NCBI RefSeq assembly: GCF_037975245.1
Contig: NC_092566.1
Span: 7,172,001 to 7,236,000 of the forward strand
Length of the DNA: 64,000 nt
Direction: 5' to 3'
Source: Apostichopus japonicus
Taxonomy: Eukaryota > Echinodermata > Holothuroidea > Aspidochirotida > Stichopodidae
Within the stretch, counting starts at the first letter, position 1. Every line of letters starts with the position of its first letter. The position numbers and the translations under genes were made by a program. Below the pieces are notes generated by a model. That model was not told the DNA's origin. It did not search any database and saw nothing but the letters and a program-made list of their open reading frames with translations. Of the stretch, positions 12,201 to 27,200 are shown piece by piece.

Positions 12201-15200
12201 CACCACTGCATCATGGTGTCACCACTGCATCATGTTGTCACCAGTGCATCATGGTGTCACCACTGTATCATGTTATCACCACTGCATCATGTTGTAACCA
12301 GTGCATCATGGTGTCACCACTGCATCATGGTGTCACCACTGTGTCACGGTGTCATCAGTGCATCATGGTGTCACAAGTGCATCATGGTGTCACCAGTGCA
12401 TCATGTTGTCACCACTGTATCACAGTGTCACCACTGTATCATGGTGTCACCACTGTATCACGGTGTCATCAGTGCATCATGTTGTCACCACTCATGGTGT
12501 CAACACAGCATCATGGTAACATCACTGCATCATGGTGTCACCACTGCGCACTCCCATTCCTGCTCCCGTGACCGCCATCACTGTAGTGCAGCCAGATGAA
12601 CGAAGTTGTTTCGAAACCAAGTTAAGAACAGAAACACACCTAATCCTAAGAAAATGTTTTATACAAATTATGAAAATTTTTGGCATTGAATGACCAAGAA
12701 ATTAAAAAAAATGTATTTCTTGGGTAAAGGAGGGACAGGTAACAGAGGGAAAACTAATGTCAATAATTGTAAAGTAATAGACATTCTGAAGGGGAATTAT
12801 TCCTGTGGTATGCATAATATTGACAATGACTACTAGGTTGTGTTTCTAATTTATCTTTGTATTAGGAAAAAGTTGGTTTTAAAATATCACCAGAATTTGA
12901 TCATTTTTTATATTTAACACAAGTGCAAATTGGCATGTATTTTATATGTCTATAACTTTTCATTAAATTATTATATATTTTTTGGGCAAAAGCACAGTGG
13001 TAAAATATAACTCATTAACTATCTTATCTAGCCATACCACATTTGACCATGCTCTTTACATTTCCAGTTCCAACCCAAATTTTTTACCCTGCCCTACTAC
13101 ACACAGTGGGCAAATGTTATGTTGCAATGCAGGAAGTTAGATGCGTTTGGGAAAGTACCATTTACACACATTATTACAGTGTTATAAAAGTGTTTTCGAT
13201 GTTATTTTGAATCCCTTGCTGAGGGTAAAAAGGAGTGATTGTTTGTGATATTGATGGAGAGTGTTTTGTGTGTGTACTGTATGTCAGTAGGTACATGCAA
13301 TACATGTACATGTATGGCCAACAACTTCTACCTTTATGTACAGTAACAATCACATTCCATATCGGTTCCCCCCTTTTACTCCCCTCCACACAAAAAATCA
13401 AATCAAATGGTGACATGATACAAATTACCTGGGAGTCAAGAACAGCAAAAGCAGAATAATCTTTAGAATATTTTGACACATTTCGTAAATATTGGTATTT
13501 TGGGCTTTTCCCCACCATTTGTAGAAACCATTGATAAACAATTTTTCACTTCACACGGTCTTGGGATAGTTAATCAAGCATGAGTGAGAGAAATAAAGAA
13601 CATTTTAAAATAATCTCAATTTGCAAACTGAGCTTCAAATCATGCTCAATATACTGGAACTTTAAGGTGACAGCCTGACTATGTGCTACAGATTTTTTTC
13701 AGACTTTTTTGTGCAGTTATTTCCAGACTTTCACCACTTACATAAATTTAATATCATAGGAAGGAATATTTTAATACTGTTTGATATGTGGGGTAGCTTT
13801 CTCCACCCCTTTGGCTTCTGCCTGAAGTCTTATCATAAGGTATAGTATTCTCATGCAGAGAAAATTGTTAAGGATGCTTTTCTGGTTTGTCACTTGGATG
13901 TTTTATTTGCCCAAACAACAGAGCTTGTTGTCCTAAAATATGTAGCAAAATAACAAAGAATAACGAAAATATTCTACGCTGTACAAGGGACATGTAGAGT
14001 GTACTGTAGGTCTAGGTTTGATGTGAACAGAACATCAGATTTAGGGCAAGTTAAACGCCCCTCCGGGATCATAGGCATACAGCTGTTTAAAACAAATAAT
14101 AAATAATAATAATTTCAGTACCTCCAAGGTGATGATGGATAAAACCAATTGAACAATTTTACCTATTTTGGGGGATATTACATTCCAATGCAATCTGAAT
14201 TTGATGTACATAAACTACAAGTCGTCCTGGGTATGACCTCCAAAGTTTGGTTGTCTGGATAGAAATTTGATCCTCTCAATACTGTTGACATACTGTACAG
14301 TGTACATGAAACGTATGTACCTACAGGTATGTGACAGTACCAACCTAATGTACATTACATTATTAAGGGTGCATTGAATTATATATGTTCTGTTACAAAA
14401 ATTAATGCTGAACGGCTCTTTGGAAGGCAATGTGTAACACCACATACAAATTTTGTGTGAGTCCACTCTAATTCACAGCTTTAGTAAATTATCAATGGCA
14501 ATGTCATGTACAGTATGCTCTTGTATGGATAGAAGGAAATAAACAGTACATCATTTCCCTAGTAACGTGAAGTTTGTGATTCGAACAGTACAGGGAAAAG
14601 AGGGAATAATTCATTGTTGAAATTCCGCGTAGCGGTTTTGAAGACTCTGAGCTTTGTTTGCTGTTCAACACTGTACGGTTCCTGTGTGTTTTGATTTATC
14701 AAAATAAAATAAAACTGTTAGCAAACTGCTTATCCACTAGAGAGCCTGTGTAAGAGAATGTGTAAAAGCAAGTTTGCCTGACGTTTCGATCCTAGCAGGA
14801 ACCTCTTCAAAGGCTTAATGACAAGTAACAGTAACAGAAGGGAGAAAAACATGCACAGAATACAGACAGGTTAATGAGCATGGTGAACACTAAGAGATAG
14901 ATGTATTAAAGGGGATGTTTTGATTTATGTACGACACTGTATGGTTTCTTTTATGAAATCAGCTATTGTAGAGATGCCTCTTTGTATAGCAATTTGGCCA
15001 TTTTGCAAAGCATTTTGTGATGCGATATTGGATAAGATATACCCTGCAGTATTACATACCAGGGATGTGCCCAGGATTTCCTGAGTGCTGGGTATACTGA
15101 TCGCCATCCTGGGGGAGGAGACTGAGGGGTTGGCCCCCTCCCCTTTGAGAAATTTTTGATTTTTTGAAGGTGCTCAGATGCCAAATGCTGGCACTTGTGT

Positions 15201-18200
15201 AGCTTTTGAGGAAATACACAAGTACTAGTTTTGCTAACAATTTACATTTTTAAATTTTTTTTTAGTGAAATATTTTGCGCACCTGTTAAAAGTTCTTAGT
15301 TTGTTTCAAAGAGATTTTACAAAGGACAGATTGAGAGCCGTACGTTATGTTTCTCGCATACGTAACTGATGCATTATTAGTCTATGATTTTGGCATAGGC
15401 TAGGCCCAATTTATGTTGAATATATTGTTAGGAATGTTGGGATTTTAGATGAAAATAGTGCTGGGCGGGATTCACGATTTTTAAGACAGTGCTGGGCGGT
15501 AATTTTTAGTGCTGGGCGGGGCCGTCCAGTGCCACCCAGCGTGGGCACATCCCTGCATACAGTACAATCGGTACGTACAGTACACAGCTCTAATGGCCCA
15601 TGACAAGTGACTGTGTACATGTAATACATTAAACCAAAAGGCAAAGAGCCTTTTATACATTACCTTCATGGGAACTGTATTTAATTTAGTATGTGCAGAA
15701 GACATTTAATTATGTATGCACTTATAAACAACTTCTCTCTTTAGTTATTTACCTTTTGATTCCTTGCTGGATGTGTAAGGTGTCTTTGCAATGATGCCGG
15801 TGAGGTGGGTGTGGGTGTGAATGTGACACTGCTTGTAAAACACGATAACTCAAAAAGGTTGCGATGTCTGAAGTTGATACTTGGTATGTTGACTCACCTC
15901 AGTGAATTCAAGAACCCTATTGAACTTGTGGATGTCAAAGGTCGTATGATGTCAGCAAAGGTCAAAGTTTAAAAGCCTCGTAAACACCATGACTCAAGAA
16001 AGACACCTCGGTTGAAATTCTTATTTAGCATGTCGAATCCCTTCGTGTGTTCCAGAACCCTATTGAAATTGTTTAGTACAAAGCTATGAGGTCAACTTAT
16101 GGCCACAGTCTATAAGCATGTTGTAAACATGATTACTCTAAAAGCCAAGTTTGGATGGACTTCATAACTTAATATGTTTATTCACCTTACTGAGTAAAAA
16201 ACACACATTGGTTTTGTTTATTTATGGAGGTCAACAGAGATCACAGTCTGAAAACTTTGTAAACATGACTAAGTCAAGGCAGAAGCTACTTGGATAAAGT
16301 CTACAGTAATTGTTTTACATCAATGTTTTTGGCAAGGAAGAAATAATTCATGTAGGGTTTACACTTACTGTAGCAGCAGTCAACAAGATGCTAGGTTGTA
16401 AACCTATACCAGTGTTTGATCTGATAGGATAAATATGTACTTTACTAAATGTATAATTTGAGGTTTTCAAGGAAATTTCATGGCCAGCTGTTAAACTTAC
16501 TGAGTGTACTGTACTCTATTTTAGCAAAAAATCATGTTCAGGGTTCTGCTTTCTCGTTTTGTCTAATTCAGGAGAAAGGCACGACTCTGGCTTTAAAACA
16601 CTACAAAGGAAACATGGACCAGAAGAATCACGACCGCTGGATACAGGAGGTCCTCATCATGAAGACCCTGAAACATCCCAACGTAGTCAGAGCATTCGAT
16701 GTCCCAGAGCAGCTGAAAGTGCATTCTTCCAACCTGCCGGTACTTGCCATGGAATACTGCAGTGGAGGAGACCTACGAACTGTGAGTGTTTAATATCTGA
16801 TGCTCACAAAAAAATGTTTTAAATGTTTCTTCTTTTTCTCTTTTTTTTTTTCTTCTTCTTCTTATTTTCTTGGAGCCAGAAATGTCAACCTTTTGAAAGA
16901 AAGGACAAGAGGAAAGAGAAGCTTGTGAAGTTGAAAATGAAAGGATTTTTTAGTTTCTGGCACTAACTTGTGGATGGAATCTGCAATGGAATTTATAATT
17001 GCACTTCTCATATGAAAAGGGAAATCAATCTCAAGTTTAGTTTTGATATTTTCTAAATGATTACCATGGTGATGACTTTAGTTGACAATTCTCACTTACG
17101 AGAGGGGTCAGCAAGAGAGTACTGTATGTTGGTCAAGGAATGAGTAACTCCAAATATTACACACACAATTCTCCTGAAAGAAACTGTATATATGCAAGTG
17201 CATATCCAGGAGGGGGTTGGGGGAGGGTTGTGGTAGTTGGAGGGTTGAGGGTGTACATCTTCCTGTTCATCTCACTAAAAAGGTTAAAACCTAGCTCTTA
17301 GCACAACCTTGCATGCACAGTAGACCTAATTTACAGCCTAAACATGCCTCAGAATGCAACATTTCTTGTCTATAGTATTAATTTGTTCTGTGGGAGGAGT
17401 TCCACACCTCAGGGTAGGGGTTGGGAATTAATGGCTACACCACCTTCGTTTTGAAAATCTTGGAGATCCAGGCCCCCTGGTAGGCCTTAATAATTATAAT
17501 AATGACTTAAAACACCTTTCATGTGACCAAATATTTTGCTCTTTTTCATTTGTGTATAACTGACTTTAGATCTGAAGTGGTCAAAAATTATAAAATTGGG
17601 AATGCAAAATTAAAGATATATATAGGGGGTGGGGGGTGGCAGGGGGATTCATGGTCATGTCATATTCACAGAGTTGTCTTACTACTGTCTTTAATTTACA
17701 TTAAATGCATTCTTATGTGAAAGTTTGCACCACAAGAAAATGAGATTCCATCTTTTTTTGATCTTGTTCTCGTTTTTATTTTGGAAAGGTTTTATCGAAA
17801 CCTCACAGCAGCTACGGTTTGAACCAGATGACCGTGAACGACATCATCTCCCAGGTGGCTGACGGCATGTACTACCTACACGAAAATAATATCATCCACC
17901 GAGACCTCAAACCTGAAAACATCGTCCTAAAGCCGATGGCAGAAGACAAGGTATCTCGGGAGTCCTGTTTATTTATTTTCTCTCTGAATCTCCCCAAGAG
18001 CACAGTCTCTACTTCTGGTGGCAGTGAATTGTGTTATGTATCTGATTTAATTTGCAAATAAAGACATGATTTTTGGATAATTGAGTTGTAGTTGAACGAC
18101 AAAAACAGAAGGATGTGTTCAGTTTAATGTTTTGTTGATATTTTTATTATTAGAAAAATCTGAGCAATAGTACAGTAACCCTTCATGTTGTACTTTTAAA

Positions 18201-21200
18201 ACCCTTTTTTTGGGTGGGGATTGCAAAATTACTAAGTTCATCATTCTGTTCTCCATCAAACTCATTAATATGCAGCATTAAGGTAGTATATTAGATATCA
18301 CATACAGACATATTTATATATAAGTTTCAGCAGACTTTTCAACTCCCGTTGTTAAATGTTATCAATTTTTTTTTTAAAAGGACAGCAATCGCAATTGAAA
18401 AATTTCTTCCTCTTTCTGGTAACGAAATCTGTTCTTGCTTAACTCCAAAGGTGGTGTACAAAATCATTGATCTTGGCTATGCCAAGGACATCGGGCATGG
18501 CAGTATCCCACAATCCTTTGCGGGAACTCTACAGTATGCTGTGAGTATTCTATAACCGTTTAGATATATTTATTTGTTTCAGGATACTACTTTGTAGAAT
18601 GATTAACCACTATCACTCCATCGTATGTTGCCAGGGGCAGGGATATATGTTTAATTCAGATGTAGTCATCTCCCCCCTCCTCCCCTTTGACCCTCTCCCC
18701 CTCTCTGCCCTTGTCAAGGAAAAGAAACAGAAATGTTTGGTTGCAATCAGTTTCAATACCTCTTCGTATCAAGTTATGAATGTTCTAGTTCAATAGTTTC
18801 TGTCCTTACAAGAGTTTTACTGTAAGTTATGCCCTAGTTCTATTTTCACATCTCTGTAGTTTCTAGTTTGGTCTCCCCTGGCCATGTGTAATTCTTTGTG
18901 GTAGAAATAAAGTATATTATGTTCACAGCTACCATGACATTTCCCTTCTATTGGTAGAATATGGCACAGATAGAGAGATAATGACAATTTCAAGCCAGTG
19001 TAGCTTTTACGTGTGACTCACACCAGTATTAACCACTGCACAAGTGTTTGCAATGCTTCATAATCCCCATCACATTGTTTCTGGTAGTGAACCGAGATAA
19101 AATGAACTTTGGCTATCATCGCCGCTAGGGAAAGATTGAGCCACAAATGAATCCATCATTTCTCTCAGACACTGACGTTTTCACGACAGCTTGACCAAGT
19201 GGTGGTGGTGGGGGGGGGGTAGGGAGGGGGAATATACCCAAGAAATGCAAAGGGTATGTATGGTTTGGTATGGTTGGACGAGAGTCACAGCTGCATCGGC
19301 AGTTTTGAGAAATATTCAGCTAACATTTTTGTAGATTACCTAATTCGTTTTTTATATGTTAGCAATTTGATAATAATCCCTTTAGCAGTATAGTACATCG
19401 TAATGTCAGCGGGGTTAATGTTTGACACACTTTCTGTTGTCTTGTCCACGAATTCTTTCTAGATATGTTGTAACATATACATGGTGTTTGTTGTGTTCTT
19501 CTCCAGGCACCAGATTTGCTGCAGAAGAAACCTTATAGTAAGAGCGTAGACTATTGGAGTCTTGGCATCCTGTCATTTGAACTCATCAATGGCAGGCGTC
19601 CTTTCAGTCCTGTGGACAACGACCCTGTCGTTGGATGGTAAGGTTATTAAACTTTTCTTTGTGGGGCAGTTTAGGAATGCTGTGAATGCGTTCGATACTA
19701 TGATACGTCTAGGCTCTGCCTTACTCGCACACCAGCGTGAGACGCCTGACAAATGAAGGTTGCACTGAGAGAGGTCAGAGGTTAAAGACTGCAGAGTCTC
19801 ATGGCTGGAATCATCTCCAAGGCCCTCACGGATATTTACATCGTTTGAAATGTATAAGAGAAATAGGAAATCTGTCCTCAAAAGAGTGATCGATTCGTCT
19901 GTGACTTGACGCTGGGGAGAGAGTTTTGTGTTAGTATCATCTTGTCACTCATATTTTTAAGAAAGAGCGTGAGAGACCATTTTAATCAAGTAATCTATAG
20001 CTGAATGCAAAGTATTGTATGCTGTCCCTGACAGATACACACTTAAGAGTAGAGAATGAATAACATATTTCCTTTTCATCAAAGAGGGGGCTGGGGGGGA
20101 AATGGTCATTTATCAGTTCTTTTACCTCAACCACTTGGTTTCTGGCATAATTGAAACTGTGTACCCTTTAGAGAGCAAAATGCGCCTACGCCATAGTAAG
20201 CATTGAAAATAGTTCAACATACATAAATTAACCTCTAAGGGGTTCCATGATTCTTAAGTTGAACGACTGGGGAAGCCAAAGAAAAGTGTACCCTATTATA
20301 TACCAGGCAATATTAGTAAAGATCTCTGTGGGTTCTCACAACTAGTCTGTGGTTCAAACCTACCAACAAAACCCATCTCGCCCTCCCTCACCTCCTTCCC
20401 AGGTTGTTCCAGGCTTCATTGTTGCATATCTTCCCATGATTTATCCCATCAAATCATAATTGTTATTATAGATATTAAGAGGAGAGCATGACTTAATTAT
20501 TGAACCACTCATACCCAATGCTTAATATAGATATATGTGGTCTATCTCACAGGTATAACAGTATCACCAGCAAGAAACCTAATACCATTTGCATGATGGA
20601 AGACATAAATGGTGAGGATAGAGTTTTTTTTTTCTTCTTTTCCCTTTGTTCCCTAATATTTACTTCCATCATTCATTCATTCGTTCGTTCGTTTCGTTGG
20701 TTCGTTCACTAGTGATTCCTTCATCCAACCCCTCCATTTGTCCTTAGGCATTGGGCATTGTCCCTTCACTTGTAGTTTAAGGACCGTTTGGGTAGAATTA
20801 TTAACTGGATACCAGATTATCATTGCAGACAGCATTACCAAGTGAAGAGAATTACTTGAATATTTGAAAGGTATTTGGAAAATACAAGTTACATTCCTGT
20901 ATTAAGTAGTGTGTTGTTTTCTTTTCTGTTTTCTTTCTTGGGGGGAAGGTGGATTCTTTGCCTTTTCTCTCACAGAATTGATAGTTCCCACTTTAACAGA
21001 TTTGAATTCATGATATTGTGTTGGACACTGATAACTTACTATATATCCTTTGAGCACAATAAGAAGTCATCTTTTACTTGTCAATGGATCTTCTTAGATA
21101 ACAGCCGTTTCTCTCTCCTACAGGTAACGTGACGTTCTCTGAGCATCTACCTCCGTACAATAATATCAGCAGGTGAGATATCCCTTATGTGTTGTCATCT

Positions 21201-24200
21201 TTAAACTGGCTAAGTTATCTCACAATCCTGAATTGATCTCTTTCTGATCATTTTTTTTATTTTTCTTTCTTTCTTTACCCATCTCTCTGCATGTGCATCC
21301 ACAGGGGTGGTAGAATGGGGGGGTGGGGGGGAGAACCAAAGTAGTTTAATAAAAACGAAGAACCAAAACCCTGTGCTCTCTAGTATTAAAAGTATCAACA
21401 ACTCTTCAATGTTCACCGACTTAAACCAGTTTGTGCCGATACCACACTGTATATGGCAAGTAAATTGCATGGTTTTAATCGATTAAAAGGTCACCTCTCT
21501 TTGATTGGTTATTAAAGATTATTGCAAGTTTTAACTTAATTCTTTTGAGGCTTAACCTGTGGTTATCAAAACTCCCTCTCTGGATTTTTGTTTGGATGAA
21601 TGTCCACGTCTCTCTGTCACTTGTTTCGCATCTGCCTGCCTGCTTGTTTGTTCACAGTAGAGGAGTCTTCTTTCAAAGTAAACTTTCAAAGAGCAATGAT
21701 GGCTTCGGCTAGAACTGGAGTGATCTCAGGGTCTTACAAGCCCCTTGGCTCTACCGACTGACATAATCAGTACGACCAATGATAATGCTTCTTCATCTCG
21801 TTCAATCCCTTATAAATGAATATTCATGAAACGTTTGCATAATTTATCCTCATTTTGAGGGTGTTGACGTATTATAGGTTAACGGTCAAATCCATCAGTT
21901 TAGGTCTATTATTTTGGAGATTCTGCAATATGGCTTTGCATTTCAATTTACATCCTTAATGCTGGGGTGGGCAACCTACTGCCCGCATGCCACATGCGGC
22001 CCGTCAGTGATATTTTTGCGGCCCGTGAGATGTCTCAAGAAAGAGAAAAAAAATAAATCTAAATTACATCATCACAAAAATTGAGCTAGCTGCTTAGAAT
22101 TTATCGGCACTAATGATGCTGTCAGGTAGGCCTATTATCCCCATTAATTATCAACTGTACTGTATTGACATTATGTTTTTGTGAAAACAGTTTAAGAACA
22201 CACACCTATTGCTTGAAAGTCCTCGGAATCAGAGATTTGAAATCAACAGCAGGTCGTTGGTTAGGTGCTGCCCAGTCAATTTTTCACTCCTTATATCTGG
22301 CCCATTCATTCAAAAAGGTTGCCCACCCCTGCCTTAATGCATGGTTGATGACCAAGGTTAGTCATAGTATGTATAGAAGTGAGTCATTATGTGTTGTTCA
22401 GGAAATATAATCAAAGGTCACTATAAAATAAAAGGTCATTTTGAACCCTTCTCCAGAAATGTGCAAAAGCATCTTTCTTTTCCATTAGGAAACGGAAGTA
22501 TATTCGTCCAAAATTTCTAAAGCTTTGGCAGCAGGAAAAAAACCCGGCTTTTTCTTTTGTTGTTTTGTTTTGTTTTATTGCTTCTGAGTCAGCCGAACGG
22601 CATTTACATTGTATCGTATAATACTGTTGTACTGCAATAAAAGAACATAATTAAACAGTACTTGTGTATAGGCAATGTAGGATGTATACACATACAGTAT
22701 ACTGTGTGTAATAATATACAGTAAATGTTGATGTCTTACCCAAAAAAACAGCATAGGGTAATTAAAATGATATTTTTTTTAATGTGTATTACATTTGATT
22801 AATATTCATTATATTTGTAATAATACACAAATATGTTGATGTTTTCTTTGTATATTTGATGCAATAGTATTACATTATTAGCATGTATGTCTGTTTTTTC
22901 GTTTTATTGCAAAGTGTTTGTGAGCAGACTTCATGTTCGGTATTGAGCACTTTAAATATGTGTTATAATGATAAAATAATAATTGTACTAATAATAATAG
23001 TAATAACAGTAATAATAATAATAATACTAATGATGAAGATGACGACGACAATGTTAATTGTGTGTCCTAATTAGCTTACCTAGCTCTACATAGTCTGCAA
23101 TAGATCTATAAGTATAACCAATGGCATTTATTTATGAAGCTGATCTATTAAAGGCTAAAATTTCTGAAACAAAGTAGTATTTAGAGTAACTGTTACCTAC
23201 ACCTAAATCAAAGGCTGGTGTTCTTACTGGTCCGTAAAAAAGTGAAAATTAAAATTTTATGCCCAAAGTCATCCTTTTGAATTGTTTTCATTAGAAGGAT
23301 TGGTTAGTTATTCACAAAAGTTGCTCAGGATCACTATGGAAGTAGTGAGGTTGTGTAAATGAGGAAGAAATCCAACCATCGTTTTTTTTAAAGTCGCTTC
23401 AGTATAGATAGCATTTGAAAGCCACTTGATTGGCCCCAGAAAAAAATTTCCTCGTGGGGGGGGGGAGGGGGGAGAAAGGTTGCCCGAGGGGCATGCACTT
23501 TATACACCTGTGAGTTAGATTAGTAGTGGATGTTTTTCTACAACATCATGACCTGTGTTTTGGAATAAGAAAAAAATGAATGAAGCTGTCATTCTCCACA
23601 TTTTGCAAACCAGAAATAAAGAAACTACTGGAGTAAGTAAAACGCTTTGTCCACTGTTTGTTTCTTTCTTTCTTTCATTAGCAACCTTACAATGATGTAT
23701 GGCTTGTGGCTACGTAGTATGCTGACGTTGAAACCGGCACAGCGTGGCCAGAATGGTCCAAAGGATGGGATATATGCATCCGCTCCATGGTATGGTATGC
23801 TGAAGGACATTCTACAAGTCAAGGTGAGATTCACGGGTTTGTATTTAATTCCTTCTTGATTCCTTGCCAAAGGCAATTTAAGGAATCTGTACGATGGTGA
23901 TGGCGTGGGTGTGTGCCGGGGGGGGGGGGGGAAGGAGTGTGTGTGTTAGTCTGTGTGGGTGCGTATGCGGCGCCTTGGCTCGTAAACACAGTATTAAACC
24001 CACCAAGCGTACAGTACATGACTTCAGACTTAGCAGGTGGATTAATCTTAATAATTCCTGGCTGCTTTTGTCATTCGAGCAAGGTCAAAGGTCATTTGAT
24101 GTCACCGACTGCAATATAAATATGAAAACCTTGTTTAGTGAACAGTTTAGTGAATATCTGTAGCAAATGTCAATGGCGTAAAGTTTGGCCGTAGTTGCCC

Positions 24201-27200
24201 CTTATGAGTACTACACATTGAGCAGTTTTGATGGAGGTCGAAGTTCATTTGAGGTCAACCGCAGGCAACATCCGAAAAACCTTGGAATTGTGTGAATGCC
24301 GCCATTGTTGTTTTTCATTTTCAATATTCGTAAAATGCCTCAATTTCCTATCTTAACCAGGAATACAGAATTCTGGACATGACACAGAACAAACTCGTGG
24401 TGTACATCGATAAAGGCATTGCAACCGTGACTGATATACACAAGAAACTCGAAGAAGACACAGGCATTCCTATGGCAGAGCAACAACTCCTCCTTCCGGA
24501 CGGAAAAGTAGCCTTGCAGACCGAACAACCAGAGAAGAGGAACGATCAAGATGCAGAATTTGTAAGCAAGAATTCTATTTTTTTATCAAGTTCAAGAATA
24601 TTTTCTCCACTGTCAATCAACTTGGCATCATGTGATGTTTTGCATTCGTGACTCTTTCATAAAGTTCAAGAACATTTTCTCCACTGTCAATCAGGCATGA
24701 GACTCTTCCGCGGAAACGTGGATTTCAGATTTTTTTTTTTTCATTTTCGCGGTTTTTCTCGTAATTCGCGTTTTTTATTTTTTTTTTTATTTAATTTTTT
24801 TTTTTTTTTTATTTATTTTTTTTGCCGAACATGCTGGACTGTGAAGGGAAGGAACACCGAATTTGACCAGTGGTGGAATCAAGTAGCACAAAGCAAGCAA
24901 AAAAGCCTTTTTTTGGTTTAAAAAAGCTAATGGATAAATTATACAAGCAGAAATTCCACACTTTTTTGGCGAGTTACGTGATGTGATAGATTCCATTTAG
25001 AGTCCACCATTTTGCATTTAAGCCTCCTTACCTGACAAAAAAATTCTAAAGGGGAGGGGGACACCCCCTCCCCTTAAACCCCTCCTCCAGGACGGCGATC
25101 GATAAATTTCAGATTTTTTTTCCCCGGCTCAGTCTCATCCCTGGTCAATCAAATGAAATCATGTGATGACTTGGATTGGCGACTCTTTAACTTGACACTT
25201 TGGCAATTAGATTCCCTGGGATGCAGTCAGTTTTCCATATCAATTTCCATTTTTTAAAGCCTTTTAGTGCAAATAATTTCTTCACATCTTTAGTATCCTA
25301 TAGTAAGGTTGGGATCAAGGTGGAGGTATAGCAGGCAATGAAATGTAACGTTATTGTAAATATCACAGGTTTGAGCTGTGAATGACTATTAAATATGAGG
25401 TGGGTTTTTTCATCTAGGACAAATCCATAGATTCCAGAATCTAAACTTGTCTTTCCCAAAATGAGAAGAAACATGCCAAAAGGCGCTAAAAGTGTGAATC
25501 GGGCCACCAGACGTGAAGTGTGAAGCTATAAGCCATTCAGCCTTTTCCACTTAGAACTGTGGCTGCGTAGTATGATAAAATTATTAGATTAATTAAATAT
25601 TATGATAATATAATGCAATAATAATCTTTAGGCCAGTATTTAATTCAAGCAACATTGAAGTGACTCGGCACTAGAATCTGACATGGCACCGTCGTAAGCC
25701 GCGTCAAACTTTCAAAATCCGTCGCTGCAAGTATTCCTTTCAGTAAAGTTATTCACTGTTAAAGTAATTAACATGAGTTAAGTAAATATGTAAGTTAGTC
25801 TTTTATAAAGATGATTATGCGTTATAAGAAACTTTTTGGAGACAGTTTTGAATCCTGTTAAAGGGTGTGAAGACTCACGCACAAAGAAACGTTTCATGCC
25901 GGTAACCTGACCTAGTTTCGACTGAGGTGTAACAGAAGTGTAAGACACCACCATCGATCCCAGAAAATACACACACAGCTTGCTACCGTCGGTAATTAGA
26001 CACTAGTGTACAGTCACTACATGCAGCTACGGTCAATACCCGCAACACAGTGTACATTATAGCGATGGACATCTCAGCAGGGAGTTGTTATGGAACTCCC
26101 TGATCTCAGGTCCAGATAAAAGATAACAAGGTATAACGTATCACGTTACTGTCTGCATTTTGTAGCAATAAGAAAAAAACTTCACTTGAAAGCTACGGAA
26201 AGTTAACTTTTTCACAGGGCGGCATGCGGTTTGGTGCGAGTCTTCAATGCCTTTAAATAAATTTATGCATTTGATACTGGTCTCTAACGAGAAATCACTT
26301 TTTTTTTGCAGATGTTACCTGAATACTTTCTCTTCCGCAACTTTGGCACAGCATTAGAGTATGAAATTGATTTGAAACTGGCTCCATTACCACCAATGGC
26401 TGAGAAAATTGGTAAATACTGGGTGCTGTCCTGAGCTTGTAATATCTTTTTCCTGAAAAAAAAGCGGGAAAAAAAAAACTTGTCTGCCCATGAAGGGTCA
26501 TGTAGCAAATCCCATCCATAAATGGTTAAAAGAAAAATGTGATATTGATCAGTTATTTCCAATTTTTCCTTAGAGGTAAATTTCCAATTTTTAGAGACAG
26601 GTATAAGTGGTCAGTTTAAGAGCAATCCAAGCTGAATTTAATGCATCAAGTGTCCATTTTATTTGAAATCCAGCATAAATACATAAAAGTACATATTTAT
26701 AAGTAGGATGTAGGAACATAGTTAAGAGTAATAAAGGTGAAAATGGTAAAATAGCAAGGAAGATATGTACAAATAATAAATCAAAAGTTGATGAAAGAAT
26801 TAAAAGTAAATTTTGAGGTACAACACCCTGAATAAAAATCGCAGCCCTATAAATAATTTTTTGTAAACATGCAGTTTGAAACTTTGGTGTTATTGCAACT
26901 TCGTTCAGGGGATTTGAAGTTATCTATACCCCAAATGACCGTAGCAGGGAGCTGTTGTCTCAGTAACATTAATAATGTTACCGCATCCCAAGTATTTCAG
27001 AAGAAACTTGGATATACTGTACATTTGTAATGTGTCACGGTTCATCTATGGACATCACAACCTTGTTTGCCTGATGTTACATGTTTATGCAAAAAAAACA
27101 CATGTCAACTTTAAAATGCTGTTACCCTCAAGAGTGGAATGTTCAGCAGCTTCCTCAGAACATGTTCATGAAAAACAATGTCATGAAAAATTAAATGTCT

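Noticed and set aside
12021-12599. 192-codon and overlapping + strand frames rich in His, Cys and Ser
   Set aside because: Produced by the 19-bp minisatellite, open in all three forward frames, inside an IKK intron.
14750-14830. Segment with GACGTTTCGATCCTAGCAGG, similar to 3' ends of some retroelements
   Set aside because: Seems familiar as a repeat motif, but no boundary, coding part or second copy here supports a family call.
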